A stretch of 64,000 bases of DNA from CAZGMC01 sp964526565 (lineage in GTDB: Bacteria; Pseudomonadota; Alphaproteobacteria; DSM-16000; Inquilinaceae): the NCBI GenBank assembly GCA_964526565.1, contig CAZGMC010000002.1:1-64000 (forward strand), read 5' to 3'. Numbering within the stretch: position 1 is the stretch's first letter; each line of letters begins with the position of its first letter. Positions 42,841-52,103 of this stretch are shown one piece after another. Under the pieces are notes generated by a model. The model was given only the letters and a program-made list of their open reading frames with translations, had not been told where the DNA came from and did no database searches. Made by a program: the position numbers and the translations under genes.

Positions 42841-45330
42841 ATGCGGCAACTCCCCGCACCGCGACGCGACGACCGCGACTTCCGGGACGTCCGGGACGAC
42901 GGCGCCCTGCACGAGCCGCGGCTGATGCTGCGCCTGGCCTGGGCGGCGGCGGCCTGGGAACGGCTGTGGCTGGCGGCGTGGCCGCTGGCCGCCGTGGCCG
43001 GGCTGTTCGTCGCCGTGGCCGTGGCCGCGGTGCTGCCGGCGCTGGCCGGCTGGCTGCACCTGCTGGCGCTGCTGGCCTTCGCGGGCGCGCTGGGCTGGAC
43101 CGGCTGGCGGGCGGTGCGGACCTTCAGCCTGCCCGACCGGACCGAGGCGCGGCGCCGGCTGGAGCGGGACAGCGGGCTGGCCCACCGGCCGCTGTCGGCC
43201 CTGCTCGAAGCGCAGGCAACCGGCCGCGACGATCCGGCCAGCCGGGCGCTGTGGCGGCTGCACCGCGAGCGGCTGCGGGCGGCAGCGCGGCGGCTGCGGG
43301 TGCGCCTGCCGGCGCCGGTGGTGGCGGCGCGCGACCCCTATGCCCTGCGCGGCGTGGTCATGCTGCTGCTGGTCGTCGCGGTGGCCGGGGCCGGACCGGA
43401 CTGGGCGGCGCGGCTGGGCCGGACGCTGAGCCCCGAACTGGGCCGCGCCGAGGCGGCGCCGCCGCCGACGCTGGACCTGTTCATCACGCCGCCGGCCTAT
43501 ACCGGTCTGGCCCCGGTCTACCTGCAGGGCGGCGAGGAGCGCCCCGGCGTCATCGACGTGGCCGAGGGCAGCACCTTGCTGGCCCGCGTCAGCGGCGGCG
43601 GCGGCACGCCGACGCTGACCCTGGGCGACGCCGACACCGCGTTCGCCGCGGTCGACGACTCCAGCTTCGAGGTCGAGGCCGCCGTCACCGAGGGCCGGTG
43701 GCTGGCGGTCAGCCAGCGCGGCACCACGCTGGGATCGTGGCCGATCCGGGTCATCCCGGACTTCGCCCCGGCGATCGCCTTCACCGAGCCGCCGGCCGGC
43801 ACCGAGCGCGCGGCGCTGCGCCTCGACTACACCGCCGACGACGACTATGGCATCGAGACGGTCACGGCGACGGTGCGCCTGGCCGACGACGCCGAGCCGG
43901 CGCTGGCGCGGGAGCCGGTCGAGCTGGAGCTGACCGTGCCGGGCCATCGGCCGCAGGAGGCCGAGGCGGTCGGCTATTTCGACCTGACGCCGCACCCGTG
44001 GGCCGGCCAGCCGGTGACGGTGCAGCTGGCCGTGACCGACGCCGCCGGCCAGGCGGGCCTGTCGGACCCGGCAGCCATGATCCTGCCGGAGCGCGAGTTC
44101 ACCCACCCCATTGCCCGCGCCATCATTGAAGAGCGGCGCCGCCTGATGCTGCATCCGGAGCAACGCATCGAGGTGGCGGAGAGCCTGGAGACGCTGGCGG
44201 TCCGCCCCGACCGCTATTACGACGACATCGTCGTGTTCATGGCGTTGCGTTCGGCCTCGCGCCGGCTGCTGCTGGCGCGCGACGTGGCCGCCCACATCGA
44301 TCCGGTGCAGCGCCTGCTGTGGGACACGGCGCTGCGCATCGAGGACGGCAACCTGTCGCTGGCCGAGCGCGACCTGCGCGAGGCACAGCAGGCGCTGATG
44401 GAGGCGCTGTCGTCCGACGCCAGCGACGAGGAGGTCCGCCGGCTGATGGACGAGCTGCGCGCCGCCATGGACCGCTACATGAGCGCCCTGCAGCAGACCC
44501 TGATGGAGCAGCTGGCCCGCGGCGAGGAGATGCCGCGCATCCCGTTCGACCCCGACGCCATGATGCTCGACCGCGACATGCTTGAGGAGATGCTCGACCG
44601 CATGCAGCAGCTTTCGGAGTCAGGTGCCCGCGACGCGGCGCGGCAGATGCTGGCCGAGCTGCAGGCGATGATGGAGAATCTGCAGACCGGCCCGATGATG
44701 CCGCCGGAGGGCACCAGCCAGGCCATGCAGATGCTGGAGGACCTGCAGGCGCTGATCCGCGCCCAGCAGGCCCTGCTCGACCAGACCTTCCGCCAGGCCC
44801 AGCCCGGCGCGCCGGGGCAGGAGCAGGACGGCGAGGCCGGCGACCCGGCCGCGGGTGCGGCCACCCAGGAGGGCCTGCGCCGCGCCCTGGGCGAGCTGAT
44901 GCGCGAGCTGGGCGAGATGCTGGGCGGCATCCCGCAGAACCTGGGCCGCGCCGAGGGCGCCATGCGCCGGTCGGAGCAGGCGCTCTGCGCCGGCCTGCCG
45001 CAGCTCGCCGTCGACCCGCAGACGGAAGCGCTGGACGAGCTGCAGCAGGGCCTGCAGAGCGCCATCGACCAGACGCTGGAGCAGATGGCCCGGCAGGGCA
45101 TGATGCCGGGGATGATGCCCGGCGCCATGCCGCAGGGCATGAGCGGGCGCGATCCCCTGGGCCGGCCGCTGGGCAACCGCGGCTTCAGCACCGAGCACGT
45201 CGACATCCCCGACGAGGCCGAAATCCAGCGCGCCCGGGAGATCCTGGACGAGTTGCGCCGCCGTTTCGGCCAGCGCCACCGGCCCGAACTGGAGCTGGAC
45301 TACATCGACCGCCTGCTGCGGCGGTTTTGA
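42841..45330 (+). CDS. TIGR02302 family protein (DUF4175)
   Basis: An 829-residue alphaproteobacterial protein of unknown function. Two to three N-terminal membrane helices (about residues 40-60, 62-85 and 175-195) precede an Ig-like periplasmic region (LDLFITPPAYTGLAPVYLQGG; LRLDYTADDDYGIETVTATVRL). A long helical, methionine- and glutamine-rich part follows (MLEEMLDRMQQLSESGARDAARQML), with the low-complexity MPGMMPGAMPQGMSGRDPLGRPLG and the C-terminal RREILDELRRR-type end. It follows lysA in many alphaproteobacteria. The stop codon lies in the first unit of a 12-bp tandem array. Confidence 0.9.
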   Translation: MRQLPAPRRDDRDFRDVRDDGALHEPRLMLRLAWAAAAWERLWLAAWPLAAVAGLFVAVAVAAVLPALAGWLHLLALLAFAGALGWTGWRAVRTFSLPDRTEARRRLERDSGLAHRPLSALLEAQATGRDDPASRALWRLHRERLRAAARRLRVRLPAPVVAARDPYALRGVVMLLLVVAVAGAGPDWAARLGRTLSPELGRAEAAPPPTLDLFITPPAYTGLAPVYLQGGEERPGVIDVAEGSTLLARVSGGGGTPTLTLGDADTAFAAVDDSSFEVEAAVTEGRWLAVSQRGTTLGSWPIRVIPDFAPAIAFTEPPAGTERAALRLDYTADDDYGIETVTATVRLADDAEPALAREPVELELTVPGHRPQEAEAVGYFDLTPHPWAGQPVTVQLAVTDAAGQAGLSDPAAMILPEREFTHPIARAIIEERRRLMLHPEQRIEVAESLETLAVRPDRYYDDIVVFMALRSASRRLLLARDVAAHIDPVQRLLWDTALRIEDGNLSLAERDLREAQQALMEALSSDASDEEVRRLMDELRAAMDRYMSALQQTLMEQLARGEEMPRIPFDPDAMMLDRDMLEEMLDRMQQLSESGARDAARQMLAELQAMMENLQTGPMMPPEGTSQAMQMLEDLQALIRAQQALLDQTFRQAQPGAPGQEQDGEAGDPAAGAATQEGLRRALGELMRELGEMLGGIPQNLGRAEGAMRRSEQALCAGLPQLAVDPQTEALDELQQGLQSAIDQTLEQMARQGMMPGMMPGAMPQGMSGRDPLGRPLGNRGFSTEHVDIPDEAEIQRAREILDELRRRFGQRHRPELELDYIDRLLRRF

Positions 45331-45354
45331 GGGCGGTTTTGAGGGCGGTTTTGA
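45319..45354. repeat. 12-bp array duplicating a stop codon
   Basis: Three adjacent units of GGGCGGTTTTGA (first with C for G at its start), the first containing the TIGR02302 gene's final codons and TGA. Expansion therefore happened exactly over the stop codon and keeps a stop in every unit. Confidence 0.88.
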
Positions 45355-45460
45355 GGGCTGCTGTCAGCGGCCCTGCATCAGCCCGCCAGGCTGGCGCCGA
45401 GCGGCGCGAAGCCCAGCTTTGGCAGGACGGTGCGTCACCCGGACCGCATCCACCGCCTCG

Positions 45461-46681
45461 TCAGGCCCGCTCCATCTCCGTGCGCAGGCCCTCGTCCAGC
45501 GTGTCGAGGAACTGGCGGGTGGTCATCCACTGGGTGTCGGGGCCGATCAGGGTGGCCAGGTCCTTGGTCATGTGGCCGGCCTCTACGGTGCGCACGCACA
45601 CCCGCTCCAGCGTGTCGGCGAAGCGGGCCACGTCGGGCGTGCTGTCGAACTGGGCGCGGTACTGCAGGCCGCGCGTCCAGGCGAAGATCGACGCGATCGG
45701 GTTGGTCGACGTCTCCTTGCCCTGCTGGTGCATGCGGAAGTGGCGGGTCACGGTGCCGTGTGCGGCCTCGGCCTCGACCACGTCGCCGTCGGGGGTCAGC
45801 AGCACCGACGTCATCAGGCCCAGCGAGCCGAAGCCCTGGGCGACGGTGTCCGACTGCACGTCGCCGTCATAGTTCTTGCACGCCCAGACGAAGCCGCCCT
45901 CCCATTTCAGCGCGCTGGCGACCATGTCGTCGATCAGGCGGTGCTCGTAGACCAGGCCCAGCCGGTCGAACTCGTCCTTGAACTCGGTCTCGTAGACCTC
46001 CTGAAAGATGTCCTTGAAGCGTCCGTCATAGGCCTTGAGGATCGTGTTCTTGGTCGACATGTAAAGCGGGTAGCGTCGCTGCAACGCATAGTTGCAGGAG
46101 GCGCGGGCAAAGCCGCGGATCGATTCGTCCAGATTGTACATGCCCATGGCGACACCGGGGCCGGGGAACTCGAAAACGTTGAACTCCATCGGCACATTGC
46201 TGTCGCGCGGCGTGAACGTCATGGTCAGGGTGCCGGGGCCGGGCACCTTGAAGTCGGTGGCGCGGTACTGGTCGCCGAAGGCGTGGCGGCCGATGACGAT
46301 GGGTTTGCGCCAGCCGGGCACATAGCGCGGCACGTTCTTGCAGATGATCGGCTCGCGGAACACGGTGCCGCCCAGGATGTTGCGGATCGTGCCGTTGGGC
46401 GACTTCCACATCTGCTTGAGCTTGAACTCCTCCACCCGTGCCTCGTCGGGGGTGATGGTGGCGCACTTGACGCCGACGCCGTATTGCTTGATGGCGTTGG
46501 CGGCGTCGACGGTGATCTGATCGTCGGTGGCGTCGCGCGCCTCGATGCCCAGGTCGTAATACTTCAGGTCGATGTCCAGATACGGCAGAATCAGCTTCTC
46601 CTTGATGAACTGCCAGATGATCCGGGTCATCTCGTCGCCGTCCAGCTCGACGACCGGGTTGAGGACCTTGATCTTGTTCAT
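45461..46681 (-). CDS. icd: NADP-dependent isocitrate dehydrogenase (dimeric, eukaryote-like)
   Basis: A 406-residue TCA-cycle enzyme converting isocitrate to 2-oxoglutarate with NADP. The start is MNKIKVLNPVVELDGDEMTRI. The substrate region is KSPNGTIRNILGGTVFREPI, and the metal-binding aspartates lie in the YDGDVQSDTVAQGFGSLGLMTSV block. EAAHGTVTRHFRMHQQGKETSTNPIASIFAW is the cofactor region. Sequence and length fit the eukaryotic-type (TIGR00127) class common in alphaproteobacteria rather than the E. coli type. Confidence 0.96.
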   Translation of the reverse strand: MNKIKVLNPVVELDGDEMTRIIWQFIKEKLILPYLDIDLKYYDLGIEARDATDDQITVDAANAIKQYGVGVKCATITPDEARVEEFKLKQMWKSPNGTIRNILGGTVFREPIICKNVPRYVPGWRKPIVIGRHAFGDQYRATDFKVPGPGTLTMTFTPRDSNVPMEFNVFEFPGPGVAMGMYNLDESIRGFARASCNYALQRRYPLYMSTKNTILKAYDGRFKDIFQEVYETEFKDEFDRLGLVYEHRLIDDMVASALKWEGGFVWACKNYDGDVQSDTVAQGFGSLGLMTSVLLTPDGDVVEAEAAHGTVTRHFRMHQQGKETSTNPIASIFAWTRGLQYRAQFDSTPDVARFADTLERVCVRTVEAGHMTKDLATLIGPDTQWMTTRQFLDTLDEGLRTEMERA

Positions 46682-46831
46682 CGCGGCTGTCTCCTGCCTG
46701 GTGGGGCGCGCCGGGCGGCGCCGGCTTCTGCGGCCGTGTTCGCGATCCTGTCTGCGGCCTTATAACACCGTTGGCCGACGCCGCAAGGGCGTGCACCGCC
46801 GGAGGCGCATGCAGACCGATGCAGCGTTCCG

Positions 46832-47173
46832 CTATTCGGGCGGCGCCGGTGCCGCCGGCACGACGATGGCGGTGACGGCCGCCGTCGCCGAATCCAGAAT
46901 GAACACGCGATCCTGCCCGTCCGGCAGCACGGCGTGGACGACGATCCGGTCGCCGCTGGTGGCGAGCGCGGCGATGCGGGTGCCGGGCGGCAGGTCCAGG
47001 CCCACCGTGCGTGCCTCGACCGGCATGGCCGTGCCGCCGTCGCCGGCCAGGAAGGCGCGCCGCAACAGCTCGCCGATTATCACCGCGGCCAGCACGACGA
47101 TGAGCACGCCCATGCCGATGACCATGCCCTTGAGCGCCCGCAGCGAACCTTTCTGCGATGCCTGTCCGGCCAA
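46832..47173 (-). CDS. DUF6476 family single-helix membrane protein
   Basis: A 113-residue protein with one membrane helix (MVIGMGVLIVVLAAVIIGELL) and a periplasmic beta-rich part (TRIAALATSGDRIVVHAVLPDGQDRVFILDSATAAV). It matches the short DUF6476 proteins that sit divergently to rluD in alphaproteobacteria. Start proposed at TTG 47173 with GAGGAG eight bases upstream, which would make its 5' end overlap the divergent rluD start by 16 bases. A start inside (GTG or ATG at MVIGMG) cannot be excluded. Function unknown. Confidence 0.72.
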   Translation of the reverse strand: MAGQASQKGSLRALKGMVIGMGVLIVVLAAVIIGELLRRAFLAGDGGTAMPVEARTVGLDLPPGTRIAALATSGDRIVVHAVLPDGQDRVFILDSATAAVTAIVVPAAPAPPE

Positions 47174-48195
47174 TGCCGCGTCCTCCTCATCTCGGCGCTG
47201 AGGCCGGTACGAGCACCGATGCCGACCGCCGCCGCGCCGTCGTCGCGCCGGACCACGCCGGCGATCGACTGGACCGGGTGCTGGCCGATGCATTGGGCGA
47301 TTTGTCGCGGTCCCGCCTCAAGGTCTTGATCGAAGGCGGAGCCGTATCCGTCGCAGGACGAACGGTAGTGGATCCGGCGGAACGGGTCAAACCCGGTGAC
47401 GTTTATGAAGTAATCGTGCCGGCCCCGGTGCCGTGTGACCCGGTGCCGCAGGCAATCGCCCTGGATATCGTGTATGAAGATGAGTTGCTGCTGGTTCTCG
47501 ACAAACCGCCCGGCCTCGTCGTCCATCCCGCCGCCGGCAATCCCGACGGGACGCTGGTCAACGCCCTGCTGGCGCACTGCGCCGGGCGTCTGTCGGGCAT
47601 CGGCGGCGTCGTCAGGCCGGGGATCGTCCACCGGCTGGACAAGGACACGAGCGGGCTGATGGTTGTGGCCAAGACGGACGCGGCGCACGCTGCGCTGTCG
47701 GCACAGTTCGCCGACCGTTCGCTGTCGCGTGACTATCTGGCCGTGGTCCACGGTGTGCCGCGCCCTGCGGCCGGCGTCATCGAGGCACCGATCGGGCGCG
47801 ACCCCAGGCATCGCCAGCGCATGGCGGTGGTGCGCCGGGGCGGCAAGCCAGCCGTCACCCGCTACCGCTTGGTCGAGGCATTCGCCAGCAGTGCTGCGGC
47901 GCTGCTCGACTGCCGGCTGGAGACGGGGCGGACGCACCAGATCCGCGTCCACCTGGCGTCGCGCGGCCATCCGCTCGTCGGCGACGCCCTGTACGGCCGC
48001 CGCGCCGCACAGGCCCACCCGGCGATCCAGGCGTTCCCGCGCCAGGCGCTGCACGCGGCCAGGTTGCGGTTCGTCCATCCGGCGAGCGGCGAACCGATGG
48101 AGTTCAGGTGCCGGCCGCCGCCGGACATGTGCCAGCTCGTCGAGACGTTGAGATCCGCCGAAAGCCCCATATCCGACCAACCGACTCGACCATGA
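47158..48195 (+). CDS. rluD: 23S rRNA pseudouridine synthase (RluA/RluD family)
   Basis: A 345-residue RluA-family enzyme. An S4 RNA-binding domain occupies about residues 35-95 (RLDRVLADALGDLSRSRLKVLIEGGAV). The catalytic domain has the active-site aspartate in GGVVRPGIVHRLDKDTSGLMVVAK near residue 165 and the C-terminal blocks LLDCRLETGRTHQIRVHLASRGHPLVGDALYG and HAARLRFVHPASGE. The N-terminal 30 residues are not conserved, so the start could be later. It is followed by rpoH, the usual alphaproteobacterial order. Confidence 0.92.
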   Translation: MPVRPMPRPPHLGAEAGTSTDADRRRAVVAPDHAGDRLDRVLADALGDLSRSRLKVLIEGGAVSVAGRTVVDPAERVKPGDVYEVIVPAPVPCDPVPQAIALDIVYEDELLLVLDKPPGLVVHPAAGNPDGTLVNALLAHCAGRLSGIGGVVRPGIVHRLDKDTSGLMVVAKTDAAHAALSAQFADRSLSRDYLAVVHGVPRPAAGVIEAPIGRDPRHRQRMAVVRRGGKPAVTRYRLVEAFASSAAALLDCRLETGRTHQIRVHLASRGHPLVGDALYGRRAAQAHPAIQAFPRQALHAARLRFVHPASGEPMEFRCRPPPDMCQLVETLRSAESPISDQPTRP

Positions 48196-48277
48196 TATGG
48201 GGCCTTGATACACTCTGGTTGATGTTTTGCGCTGCACCAACCGGCTGCATGCATCGCCGAACCGAAGGGAAAAGCTG

Positions 48278-49162
48278 ATGGCCCAGCTCCCCAGCGCGCC
48301 GGTCGTCGGATCGGAGAACAATCTCGCCCGCTACCTCCAGGAAATCCGGAAGTTTCCGATGCTGGAGCAGGACGAGGAGTACATGCTGGCAAAGTCCTGG
48401 CGGGAGCACGGTGACGTCGACTCCGCACACAAGCTCGTCACCAGCCACCTGCGCCTGGTCGCCAAGATTGCCATGGGCTACCGCGGCTACGGACTGCCGC
48501 TCTCCGAACTGATCTCGGAGGGCAATGTCGGCATGATGCAGGCCGTCAAGCGTTTCGACCCCGACCGCGGCTTCCGCCTCGCCACCTACGCCATGTGGTG
48601 GATCCGCGCCGCGATACAAGAGTATATCCTGCACAGCTGGTCGCTCGTGAAGATGGGCACCACGGCGGCGCAGAAAAAGCTGTTCTTCAATCTGCGCAAG
48701 CTGAAGGGCCAGATGCAGGCCATCGAGGACGGCGACCTGCCGCCGGAGACGGTGCGCAAGATCGCCACCGAGCTCGACGTGCCGGAGCAGGATGTCATCA
48801 ACATGAACCGGCGCCTGGCCAGCCCCGACCACTCGCTCAATGCGCCGCTGCGTGCCGACAGCGAGGGCGAGTGGCAGGACTGGCTGGTCGACGAACAGGA
48901 GTCCCAGGAGGTCCGGCTTGCCGACCAGGAGGAACTGGGCAAGCGGCGCGTGCTGCTGCACAACGCGATGCAGCACCTCAACGACCGCGAGCGGCGCATT
49001 CTCACCGCCCGGCGCCTGCGCGACAACCCGACCACGCTCGAGGACCTGAGCCAGGAGTACGGCATCAGCCGCGAGCGCGTCCGGCAGATCGAGGTGCGCG
49101 CCTTCGAGAAGCTGCAGAAGGCCATCCGCAACGCGGCGATCGAGGAACGGCTGGCGAACTGA
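48278..49162 (+). CDS. rpoH: RNA polymerase sigma factor RpoH (sigma-32 type)
   Basis: A 294-residue heat-shock sigma factor. Region 1.2/2.1: NLARYLQEIRKFPMLEQDEE. Region 2.2-2.4: HLRLVAKIAMGYRGYGLPLSELISEGNVGMMQAVKRFDPDRGFRLATYAMWWIRAAIQEYI. The RpoH box is in TTAAQKKLFFNLRKLKGQM. Region 4.2: LEDLSQEYGISRERVRQIEVRAFEKLQKAI. ATG with AAGGGA seven bases upstream. A second RpoH-like gene ends at 63689. A DnaJ-type co-chaperone gene follows, a sensible neighbour as a likely target or feedback partner. Confidence 0.96.
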   Translation: MAQLPSAPVVGSENNLARYLQEIRKFPMLEQDEEYMLAKSWREHGDVDSAHKLVTSHLRLVAKIAMGYRGYGLPLSELISEGNVGMMQAVKRFDPDRGFRLATYAMWWIRAAIQEYILHSWSLVKMGTTAAQKKLFFNLRKLKGQMQAIEDGDLPPETVRKIATELDVPEQDVINMNRRLASPDHSLNAPLRADSEGEWQDWLVDEQESQEVRLADQEELGKRRVLLHNAMQHLNDRERRILTARRLRDNPTTLEDLSQEYGISRERVRQIEVRAFEKLQKAIRNAAIEERLAN

Positions 49163-49325
49163 GCGGCCGCCGCCGGCCGGTCATGCGCCGGCGCCGTACG
49201 GCGCGCAAGTGCATATTTAAGGATTCTGATCGACCATTGCGGCAGCCGCCGATGACACGCGAGGTGCATGGGCCTAGACTGCCGGCCCGTCGCCGGTCGC
49301 GGCGGCCGGCGGCAAGGGCTCTCTC

Positions 49326-50183
49326 ATGCGCGATCCGTACAGCATTCTCGGCGTCCCGCGGTCGGCCACACAGGACGACATCAAGCAGGCCTACCGCCGG
49401 CTTGCCAAGGAACTGCATCCCGACGTCAATCCGGGCGACGCCATCGTCGAGCAGCGTTTCAAGGAACTCTCGGCAGCCTACCATATGCTCGGCGACGCCG
49501 ACAGGCGGTCGCGCTATGACCGGGGCGAGATCGACGGGCATGGCCGCGAGCGCCCCGCCAACCCGTTCCGTCGCGGCTTCGGCGGGCGCGGCGTGTTCGA
49601 CGACCTGTTCAGGCGCTCGGCAACGCAGGGTACGATCAAGACGCGCGGCGCCGACGTCGGCTACAAGATGGAAGTCGAGTTCCTCGACGCGGCGCTCGGC
49701 ACACGCCAGCGGCTGACGCTGTCCGACGGCCGCGGCATGGACGTGACGGTGCCGCCGGGCACCGCCGACGGCGACACGCTGCGCCTGAAGAGCCAGGGCC
49801 TGCCCGGCCTGGGCGGCGGCGGGGCGGGCGACGCCATGATCGAGGTTCGCGTCAAGCCGCACCCGGTGTTCACGCGAAACGGCCTGGACATACATCTGGA
49901 CATGCCGGTCACCCTGCCCGAGGCGGTGCTGGGCGGGACCATCGAGGTGCCGACCCTCGACGGCCGCGTCGCCGTGCGTGTGCCGGCCGGCTCCAGCTCG
50001 GGCATGCAACTCCGGCTGCGTGGCAAGGGCGTGCCCCGCGGCGGCACCGGCCGGCGCGGCGACCAGTACGTCCGGCTGCTGATCATGCTGCCGGATCGCC
50101 ATGACGACGCGCTGGCCAGGTTCGTCACCCACTGGCGGCCGGCCGGTGTCTATCAGCCGCGGCGCAAGGCCGGACTGGAATGA
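49326..50183 (+). CDS. DnaJ-class co-chaperone (CbpA-like, no zinc finger)
   Basis: A 285-residue type II J-protein. The J domain is at residues 1-65 (DPYSILGVPRSATQDDIKQAYRRLAKELHPDVNPGDA, with the HPD motif). A Gly/Arg/Phe-rich linker follows (FRRGFGGRGVFDDLFRR), then the two beta-barrel substrate domains (GADVGYKMEVEFLDAALG; VPPGTADGDTLRLKSQG; FTRNGLDIHLDMPVTLPEAVLGG). No CxxCxGxG repeats, so it is not DnaJ proper. It would bring clients to DnaK. It lies 163 bases downstream of rpoH. Confidence 0.93.
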   Translation: MRDPYSILGVPRSATQDDIKQAYRRLAKELHPDVNPGDAIVEQRFKELSAAYHMLGDADRRSRYDRGEIDGHGRERPANPFRRGFGGRGVFDDLFRRSATQGTIKTRGADVGYKMEVEFLDAALGTRQRLTLSDGRGMDVTVPPGTADGDTLRLKSQGLPGLGGGGAGDAMIEVRVKPHPVFTRNGLDIHLDMPVTLPEAVLGGTIEVPTLDGRVAVRVPAGSSSGMQLRLRGKGVPRGGTGRRGDQYVRLLIMLPDRHDDALARFVTHWRPAGVYQPRRKAGLE

Positions 50184-50189
50184 CCATGG

Positions 50190-50681
50190 TCAGTCCGGGT
50201 CCGGGCCGTCGACCTCGATGGGCACGCCCGGCTGGTTCTTGGAGTTGCGAATCGACAGGGCCGATTTGACGTGGCTGACATTGGGCGCACACGTCAGCTG
50301 CGTGGTCAGGAAGCGCTGATAGGCGTCCCAGTCCTCGGCCACCACCTTGAGCAGGAAATCGGTCTCGCCGGCCAGCATGTTGCACTCGCGCACCAGCGGC
50401 CAGGTGCCGACCAGCTCCTCGAACTGCTTGAGGTCGGTCTCGGCCTGGCTGCTCAGGCCGACCTGGGCGAACACGGTGACGCCGTACCCCAGCGCCTCCG
50501 GGTTGATGTCGGCATGGTAGCCGCGGATGTATCCGCTCTCCTCAAGGGCGCGGACGCGGCGCAGGCACGGCGGGGCCGAGATGCCGGCCCGCCGTGCCAG
50601 TTCGACGTTGGTCATGCGGCCGTCGTTCTGCAGATCCCGCAGGATCCGGCGGTCGATACGATCCAGTTTGACACGGCGCAT
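50190..50681 (-). CDS. Lrp/AsnC family transcriptional regulator
   Basis: A 163-residue regulator. The N-terminal HTH is KLDRIDRRILRDLQNDGRMTNVELARRAGISAPPCLRRVRALEESGYIRGYHADI. The C-terminal RAM ligand domain follows (YGVTVFAQVGLSSQAETDLKQFEELV and ECNMLAGETDFLLKVVAEDWDAY). Such proteins sense amino acids as octamers. It is divergent from trxB, with a 216-base AT-richer gap between them, an arrangement I recall for alphaproteobacterial Lrp-trxB neighbours. It is convergent with the dnaJ-type gene, ends 6 bases apart. Confidence 0.94.
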   Translation of the reverse strand: MRRVKLDRIDRRILRDLQNDGRMTNVELARRAGISAPPCLRRVRALEESGYIRGYHADINPEALGYGVTVFAQVGLSSQAETDLKQFEELVGTWPLVRECNMLAGETDFLLKVVAEDWDAYQRFLTTQLTCAPNVSHVKSALSIRNSKNQPGVPIEVDGPDPD

Positions 50682-50897
50682 CAGGGGGTCTCACATTAAA
50701 GATCCAGGCGACTTTTGAGTAACTATATTACTCCGCTGTGGCGAGGACGCAAGCGGCAATGATCTGTCGCCATCAGGAAATTGCAGCGCGCGGCACCGCT
50801 CTACCTTCAGGCCGGGGCGACAACGGGTTGCTGCCGGCCGGGGGATGCCCTACATTTCTTGTCGCGCGTCCTGCCAACCAGCTCGCATCGTGCCGCC

Positions 50898-51908
50898 ATG
50901 GCCCAGCACCATCATAGCAGGGTCCTGATCATCGGATCGGGGCCGGCCGGCTACACTGCCGCCATCTACGCCGCCCGTGCCAGCCTGCAGCCGGTCCTGG
51001 TGCAGGGGCTGGAGCCCGGCGGCCAGCTGACCATCACCACCGATGTGGAGAACTATCCAGGCTTCGCCGATCCGGTCCAGGGTCCGTGGCTGATGGAGCA
51101 GATGGCCAGACAGGCGGAGAATGTCGGCACGCGACTGGTGTTCGACCTGATCACCGGGGTGGACTTCTCGCAGTGGCCGTTCCGTTGCAGTGCCGATTCG
51201 GGTGACGTGTATGTGGCCGACTCGGTGATTATCGCCACGGGTGCTCAGGCCCGCTGGCTCAATCTGCCCAGCGAGCAGACCTATCGCGGCCATGGCGTCT
51301 CGGCCTGCGCCACCTGCGACGGGTTCTTCTTCCGCGGCAAGGCGGTGGCCGTGGTCGGCGGCGGCAACTCGGCGGTGGAGGAGGCGCTGTTCCTGACCAA
51401 CCACGCCAGCCGCGTCACCCTGATCCACCGCCGCGACCGGCTGCGCGCCGAGCGCATCCTGCAGGATCGGCTGTTCCGCCATCCGAAGATCGATGTGGTC
51501 TGGGACAGCGTGGTGGAGGAGGTGCTGGGCACCCATGGCGCGGCCGGGCCGCCGGCCGTGACCGGCGTGCGCCTGCGCAACGTCAAGTCCGGCGAGAGCG
51601 CGGATCTGGCCGTCGAGGGGCTGTTCGTCGCCATTGGCCATGATCCGGCGACGAAGATCTTCCGCGGCAAGGTCGCCATGGACGCCGAGGGCTATATCCT
51701 GACCGCGCCCGAATCGACCGCCACCAGCGTGCCCGGCGTGTTCGCCGCCGGTGACGTGCGCGACCGGATCTACCGGCAGGCGGTCACGGCGGCCGGCATG
51801 GGTTGCATGGCCGCCCTGGAGGCGGAGAAGTTCCTGGCCGAGCGCGAGGGAGCGCCGGACCTGCCGGAGATCGCCGATCGCGGCCCGGCGCCGGAGCACG
51901 TACCGTGA
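50898..51908 (+). CDS. trxB: thioredoxin-disulfide reductase TrxB
   Basis: A 336-residue FAD/NADPH flavoenzyme reducing thioredoxin. The FAD-binding motif is VLIIGSGPAGYTAAIYAARA. The redox-active motif CATC is in VSACATCDGFFFRGK near residue 140, the NADPH motif is AVVGGGNSAVEEALFLT, and the second FAD motif is VFAAGDVRDRIYRQAVTAAGMGCMAALEAE. ATG 50898 puts the conserved start at the right place (MAQHHHSRVLIIGSG); the longer upstream frame has no family similarity. Confidence 0.95.
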   Translation: MAQHHHSRVLIIGSGPAGYTAAIYAARASLQPVLVQGLEPGGQLTITTDVENYPGFADPVQGPWLMEQMARQAENVGTRLVFDLITGVDFSQWPFRCSADSGDVYVADSVIIATGAQARWLNLPSEQTYRGHGVSACATCDGFFFRGKAVAVVGGGNSAVEEALFLTNHASRVTLIHRRDRLRAERILQDRLFRHPKIDVVWDSVVEEVLGTHGAAGPPAVTGVRLRNVKSGESADLAVEGLFVAIGHDPATKIFRGKVAMDAEGYILTAPESTATSVPGVFAAGDVRDRIYRQAVTAAGMGCMAALEAEKFLAEREGAPDLPEIADRGPAPEHVP

Positions 51909-52103
51909 TCCTCGCCTGTTTGCGGCGGCGCAAAAACAAGATGTTGCCAGCGGCTTGACCGCGGCCATAATGCACGGCGCACTTGGAGTGCGGCAGGGCG
52001 CGGGAAGGCCGCCGGAACGGGTGTGCCGTTCATCCGTTCGGTACCCGGTGTCCCTGACATCGCCTTCGACGACCGCATGCCCTCCGTCGCCGAGGACGCC
52101 GTC

